Shown here: piece after piece, positions 61,356 to 64,000 of the stretch
How the letters are laid out: every line of letters begins with the position of its first letter
Position numbering within the stretch: the first letter of the stretch is position 1
Assembly: GCA_965198905.1 (NCBI GenBank)
Contig: OZ240678.1
Coordinates: 682,001 to 746,000 of the forward strand
Length of the DNA stretch: 64,000 bases
From: CAHJWH01 sp965198905
Lineage (GTDB): Bacteria; Pseudomonadota; Alphaproteobacteria; Caulobacterales; Caulobacteraceae
Reading direction: 5' to 3'
Notes under the pieces: model-generated
Database searches by the model: none
What the model saw: only the letters and a program-made list of their open reading frames with translations
What the model was told of the DNA's origin: nothing
Translations under genes and position numbers: made by a program

Positions 61356-62033
61356 ATGCAGATGAACGCCACGTTTGCGCCCCAGGCCATAGCTTCTCAG
61401 CAAGGCTCCGCCGCGTCATCGCGCGCCGCCAACCGGCAGCGGTTGGTGGATTTGCTGCTTACGACGCCGCTGCTGGTCCTCATGGCGCCTGTGCTGGCCC
61501 TGATCGCGCTCGCAGTCTGGGTCAACGACGGCGGCCCCGCATTCTACGCCCAGACCCGGATCGGGCGGCACGGTCGTACCTTCCAATGCTGGAAGTTCCG
61601 CAGCATGGTCACCGACTCGGACGCGGTGCTGACCGCGCTGCTTGGGAATAGCGCGCAGGCCCGCGCCGAGTGGGCGCGCGATCACAAGCTGAAGGTTGAT
61701 CCTCGGATCACCTGGCTCGGGCGCTTGCTTCGGAGCAGCAGCCTCGATGAACTGCCCCAGCTCTGGAATGTCCTGCGGGGCGAGATGAGTCTGGTCGGTC
61801 CTCGTCCCATCGTGGTGGCCGAGGTCGGGCGCTACGGCTCACGTTTCTACGATTACTGCACCTGCCGACCTGGCCTCACGGGGCTCTGGCAGGTCAGCGG
61901 CCGCAGCGATCTCAGCTATCGCCGTCGGGTGGCCATCGACACGCTGTATGCGCGCCGCGCCTCGCTGCGGTTGTATGCCGCGATCCTGGCCAGGACCGTG
62001 CCTGCGGTTTTGCTGCGACGAGGGTCCTGTTAG
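61356..62033 (+). CDS. Undecaprenyl-phosphate sugar-1-phosphate transferase (bacterial sugar transferase family)
   Basis: A 225-residue initiating transferase of the WbaP/ExoY/PssY type that loads the first sugar phosphate onto undecaprenyl phosphate. One membrane helix (LLTTPLLVLMAPVLALIALA) precedes the catalytic part: FYAQTRIGRHGRTFQCWKFR, SSLDELPQLWNVLRGEMS, LVGPRP, and CRPGLTGLWQVSGR. GGGAGG (61341-61346) is 9 bases before ATG 61356, chosen over ATG 61305 and GTG 61350. Similar enzymes start holdfast synthesis in Caulobacter. Confidence 0.93.
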   Translation: MQMNATFAPQAIASQQGSAASSRAANRQRLVDLLLTTPLLVLMAPVLALIALAVWVNDGGPAFYAQTRIGRHGRTFQCWKFRSMVTDSDAVLTALLGNSAQARAEWARDHKLKVDPRITWLGRLLRSSSLDELPQLWNVLRGEMSLVGPRPIVVAEVGRYGSRFYDYCTCRPGLTGLWQVSGRSDLSYRRRVAIDTLYARRASLRLYAAILARTVPAVLLRRGSC

Positions 62034-62110
62034 GCGCGCATCGCGCCGACAGCTTGACGCGCCTAGGGTCCGGCGCCCATCCTCGCGCTCAAGTGAGTTA
62101 ATTTTCACCG

Positions 62111-62929
62111 ATGCTGAACTTCCTCCAGCGTAAGAAGCCGCCCCTGATACGCGCGGCGCCGGACGGGGTGAGCGTCTACGCCATCGGCGATGTCCACGGG
62201 CGGCTGGACGTCATGGATACGCTGCTCGCGGCGATCCGGCTGGATACGCCTGCGGAGCGGCGGCCCATCCTGGTGATGCTCGGCGACTATGTGGATCGCG
62301 GGCCGGCATCCCGGGGCGTACTGCAGCGACTGACGGAGTTGGAAGAGGACCCAGGGCTGGAGACCCGCTTCATCCGCGGCAACCACGAAGACACCCTCCT
62401 TCGCTTCCTGGAAGAGCCTACGCTGGGTCCGACCTGGTGCGGTTTCGGTGGGGCGGAGACGCTCCAGTCCTACGGCGTGGTCGCCCCGCTGATGAACGAC
62501 GATGCGCCGGCCTGGGAGGCGGCCCGGCAATCCTTCGCCGCCGCTCTTCCGCCGGCCCATCTGCGCCTGCTCCAGGCGCTGGAGCCAAGCGTGGAGTATG
62601 GCGACTACTTCTTCACCCATGCCGGCGTGCGTCCGGGCGCGGAACTGGTGGATCAGGACCCCTACGACCTGATGTGGATCCGCGAAGAATTCCTGCGCGG
62701 TTCGGCCACATTCTCCAAGACCATCGTCCACGGCCATACCCCGGAGGAGGACGCCTTCGTCAGCGACCGTCGAATCGGCGTCGACACGGGCGCCTACGCC
62801 ACCGGCAAGCTGACGGCCATCGTCTTGGAAGGTTTGGAGCGCAGATTGATCCGGGCCCAGGTCTCCGGCGGTCGGAGTTCTGTGGATCACGTCAATATTG
62901 TGCGCCCGGTCGAACGGCGCAGGGCCTAG
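62111..62929 (+). CDS. Ser/Thr-type protein phosphatase (metallophosphoesterase)
   Basis: A 272-residue PPP-family phosphatase. The three metal motifs are YAIGDVHGRLD, MLGDYVDRGPAS and RFIRGNHEDTLL; the later His ligands are in FTHAGVRPG and IVHGHTPEED. Such phosphatases are often placed in exopolysaccharide clusters and may act on phosphoproteins of the export machinery or on polyphosphorylated intermediates. The substrate is not known. Confidence 0.88.
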   Translation: MLNFLQRKKPPLIRAAPDGVSVYAIGDVHGRLDVMDTLLAAIRLDTPAERRPILVMLGDYVDRGPASRGVLQRLTELEEDPGLETRFIRGNHEDTLLRFLEEPTLGPTWCGFGGAETLQSYGVVAPLMNDDAPAWEAARQSFAAALPPAHLRLLQALEPSVEYGDYFFTHAGVRPGAELVDQDPYDLMWIREEFLRGSATFSKTIVHGHTPEEDAFVSDRRIGVDTGAYATGKLTAIVLEGLERRLIRAQVSGGRSSVDHVNIVRPVERRRA

Positions 62930-62942
62930 GGGACAAAGTCGT

Positions 62943-63542
62943 ATGCGCAGAGGGATCAAAGGCTTCAGGACCCTCGCGGTAGGGCTGGCGGCGTCCGTCG
63001 TCTTGATTCCGGTCACGGCCGGGGCGCAGGCGGGGGCCCCGGCGCCCACCAACCTGCCGGCGGGGTCCGTCAAGCCGGCGGACGTGAACTACCGCCTGGG
63101 CACCGGCGACAAGCTGCGCATCATCGTCTTCGGCGAGACCAGCCTGTCGGGGGAGTTCGTGATTTCCGACACCGGCGAGGTGGCGTTCCCGCTGATCGGC
63201 AACGTCCACGCCGCCGGCCTCAGCGTCCAGCAGTTCCAGGATGCGCTGCGGGCCAAGCTGGCGGACGGCTATCTGAAGGACCCCAGGGTCTCGGCGGAAG
63301 TGGAGAACTACCGGCCGTTCTACATCCTCGGTGAGGTGCAGAAGCCTGGCGAATATCCCTACACCACCGGACTGACGGTGCTGAACGCGGTGGCGACGGC
63401 GGGGGGCTTCAGCTATCGCGCCAACACCAAGAACGTCACCATCCGACACGCTGGGGGAACCCAGGAACTCCCGACCCGGCTGACCGCGGTCACCCCGGTA
63501 GGGCCCGGCGACACGATCGTCATAAAGGAGCGCTTCTTCTAA
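62943..63542 (+). CDS. Wza-type polysaccharide export protein
   Basis: A 199-residue exported protein. A signal peptide (LAVGLAASVVLIPVTAGAQA) precedes a poly_export domain (NYRLGTGDKLRIIVFGE, GEVAFPLIGNVHAAGLSV) and one SLBB-type beta-grasp domain (FYILGEVQKPGEYPYTTGLT). It has no lipobox Cys at the signal end and is shorter than E. coli Wza, like HfsD-type proteins. It should form the outer-membrane-facing export channel of the polymer. Confidence 0.92.
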   Translation: MRRGIKGFRTLAVGLAASVVLIPVTAGAQAGAPAPTNLPAGSVKPADVNYRLGTGDKLRIIVFGETSLSGEFVISDTGEVAFPLIGNVHAAGLSVQQFQDALRAKLADGYLKDPRVSAEVENYRPFYILGEVQKPGEYPYTTGLTVLNAVATAGGFSYRANTKNVTIRHAGGTQELPTRLTAVTPVGPGDTIVIKERFF

Positions 63543-63672
63543 GCCGCAGCGCGATCGGTTCGCGCCCGCGGCGGGTGCGTTCGTTGGTCGCGATGGCGCG
63601 CGAGTGCTACTCGCCCCTGGCCGGATGACCTAGGGTGAGGTGGGGATGAACGTCTAGTACAGTTGGGGATCA

Positions 63673-64000
63673 ATGCGCTTAAACCGTTCCGCCTCTGCGG
63701 CCGGACTCGCCTGCTGCGCGCTTGGCGCGGCCTACAGTCCGGCCTTGGCTCAGGACTTCGGCGGGATCGAGCAGGCCCCTCAATACAGCCGGGGCTTCAA
63801 CACCGCGGTGCGGGAGCGCCCCCATCCCGAATGGGCGCCCATCGACCTGGATTTCGGCGGCCTTACGCTTCAGCCGCAGGTCAGCGTCACAAGCCTGTTC
63901 AACGACAACGAGAAGTTCGCCACCACCGACGCGCGCAGCGACGTCTCGTTCCGCATCCAGCCGGCGCTGCAGCTCGGCACCAACTGGACCCGCAACGGAC
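63673..64000 (+). CDS. Outer-membrane beta-barrel protein of the polysaccharide locus, 3' end outside the window
   Basis: A gene begins at ATG 63673 and runs open to the window edge; 109 complete codons are visible. A signal peptide (SAAGLACCALGAAYSPALAQ) is followed by a periplasmic stretch, then GGLTLQPQVSVTSLFNDNEK and SDVSFRIQPALQLGTNWTRN, the alternating pattern of outer-membrane barrel strands. Proteins like this (BBP2_2-like) sit beside Wza-type genes in exopolysaccharide loci and help secretion. It starts 130 bases after the export protein gene. Confidence 0.75.
   Translation, partial: MRLNRSASAAGLACCALGAAYSPALAQDFGGIEQAPQYSRGFNTAVRERPHPEWAPIDLDFGGLTLQPQVSVTSLFNDNEKFATTDARSDVSFRIQPALQLGTNWTRNG

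Overview
The window reads as chromosomal DNA of a GC-rich alphaproteobacterium, most likely of the Caulobacteraceae (Phenylobacterium or Caulobacter type). The markers are an NtrZ-like periplasmic protein, a circularly permuted two-piece tmRNA beside an alphaproteobacterial SspB, a regB/senC/regA redox locus, a LOV hybrid histidine kinase, a leuS-lptE-holA cluster, and dense short palindromic repeats. The family assignment is inference from gene content; no rRNA is present to settle it.

Layout. 1-2.9 kb: a truncated membrane protein, a LOV-domain hybrid kinase and an XRE regulator. 2.9-9.3 kb: a formate dehydrogenase locus. Its catalytic subunit is read through an in-frame UGA (6061-6063) as selenocysteine, with a clear SECIS hairpin. 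The Fe-S subunit, NrfD-type anchor and a coupled 75-residue protein lie divergently, and two small uncharacterised proteins follow the catalytic gene. 9.3-12.3 kb: a glycosyltransferase and a two-gene polysaccharide ABC exporter. 12.3-20 kb: envelope and housekeeping genes (PCu(A)C chaperone, uppP, PEBP, NtrZ, DUF3576 lipoprotein, leuS, lptE, holA). 20-24 kb: thiolase, ssrA, sspB, crtZ and crtE. 24-30 kb: argF, argD, an IspZ/YciB-like protein divergent from a membrane LytTR regulator, and tldD.

30-38.6 kb is the accessory part. It holds an intact IS1182-family element with a 4-bp target duplication, a 1967-residue haemagglutinin-type adhesin with GLUG repeats in three large modules and no secretion partner in view, a non-coding stretch with repeated short motifs, and a VapBC toxin-antitoxin pair. 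38.6-51.8 kb returns to core functions: an ABC permease/M1 peptidase fusion with its ATPase, carbonic anhydrase, an L,D-transpeptidase, an OmpR-type regulator, exonuclease III, LolA, a HIT protein, RegA/RegB with a divergent SCO1/SenC, and an intracellular PHB depolymerase.

51.8-64 kb is an exopolysaccharide locus: flippase, an unusual probable glycan transferase, UDP-sugar epimerase and dehydrogenase, three glycosyltransferases, an undecaprenyl-phosphate sugar transferase, a Ser/Thr-type phosphatase, a Wza-type export protein, and an outer-membrane beta-barrel cut by the window edge. Together they would make, flip and export a uronic-acid-containing polymer.

Two repeat families recur: one built on CTCATCCTGAGC...GTCGAAGGA arms, and one on CTCCCCC...GGGGGAGG arms. 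A further palindromic pair has entered, in frame, the coding sequence of the ABC/M1 fusion. No CRISPR array, rRNA or ordinary tRNA was seen.
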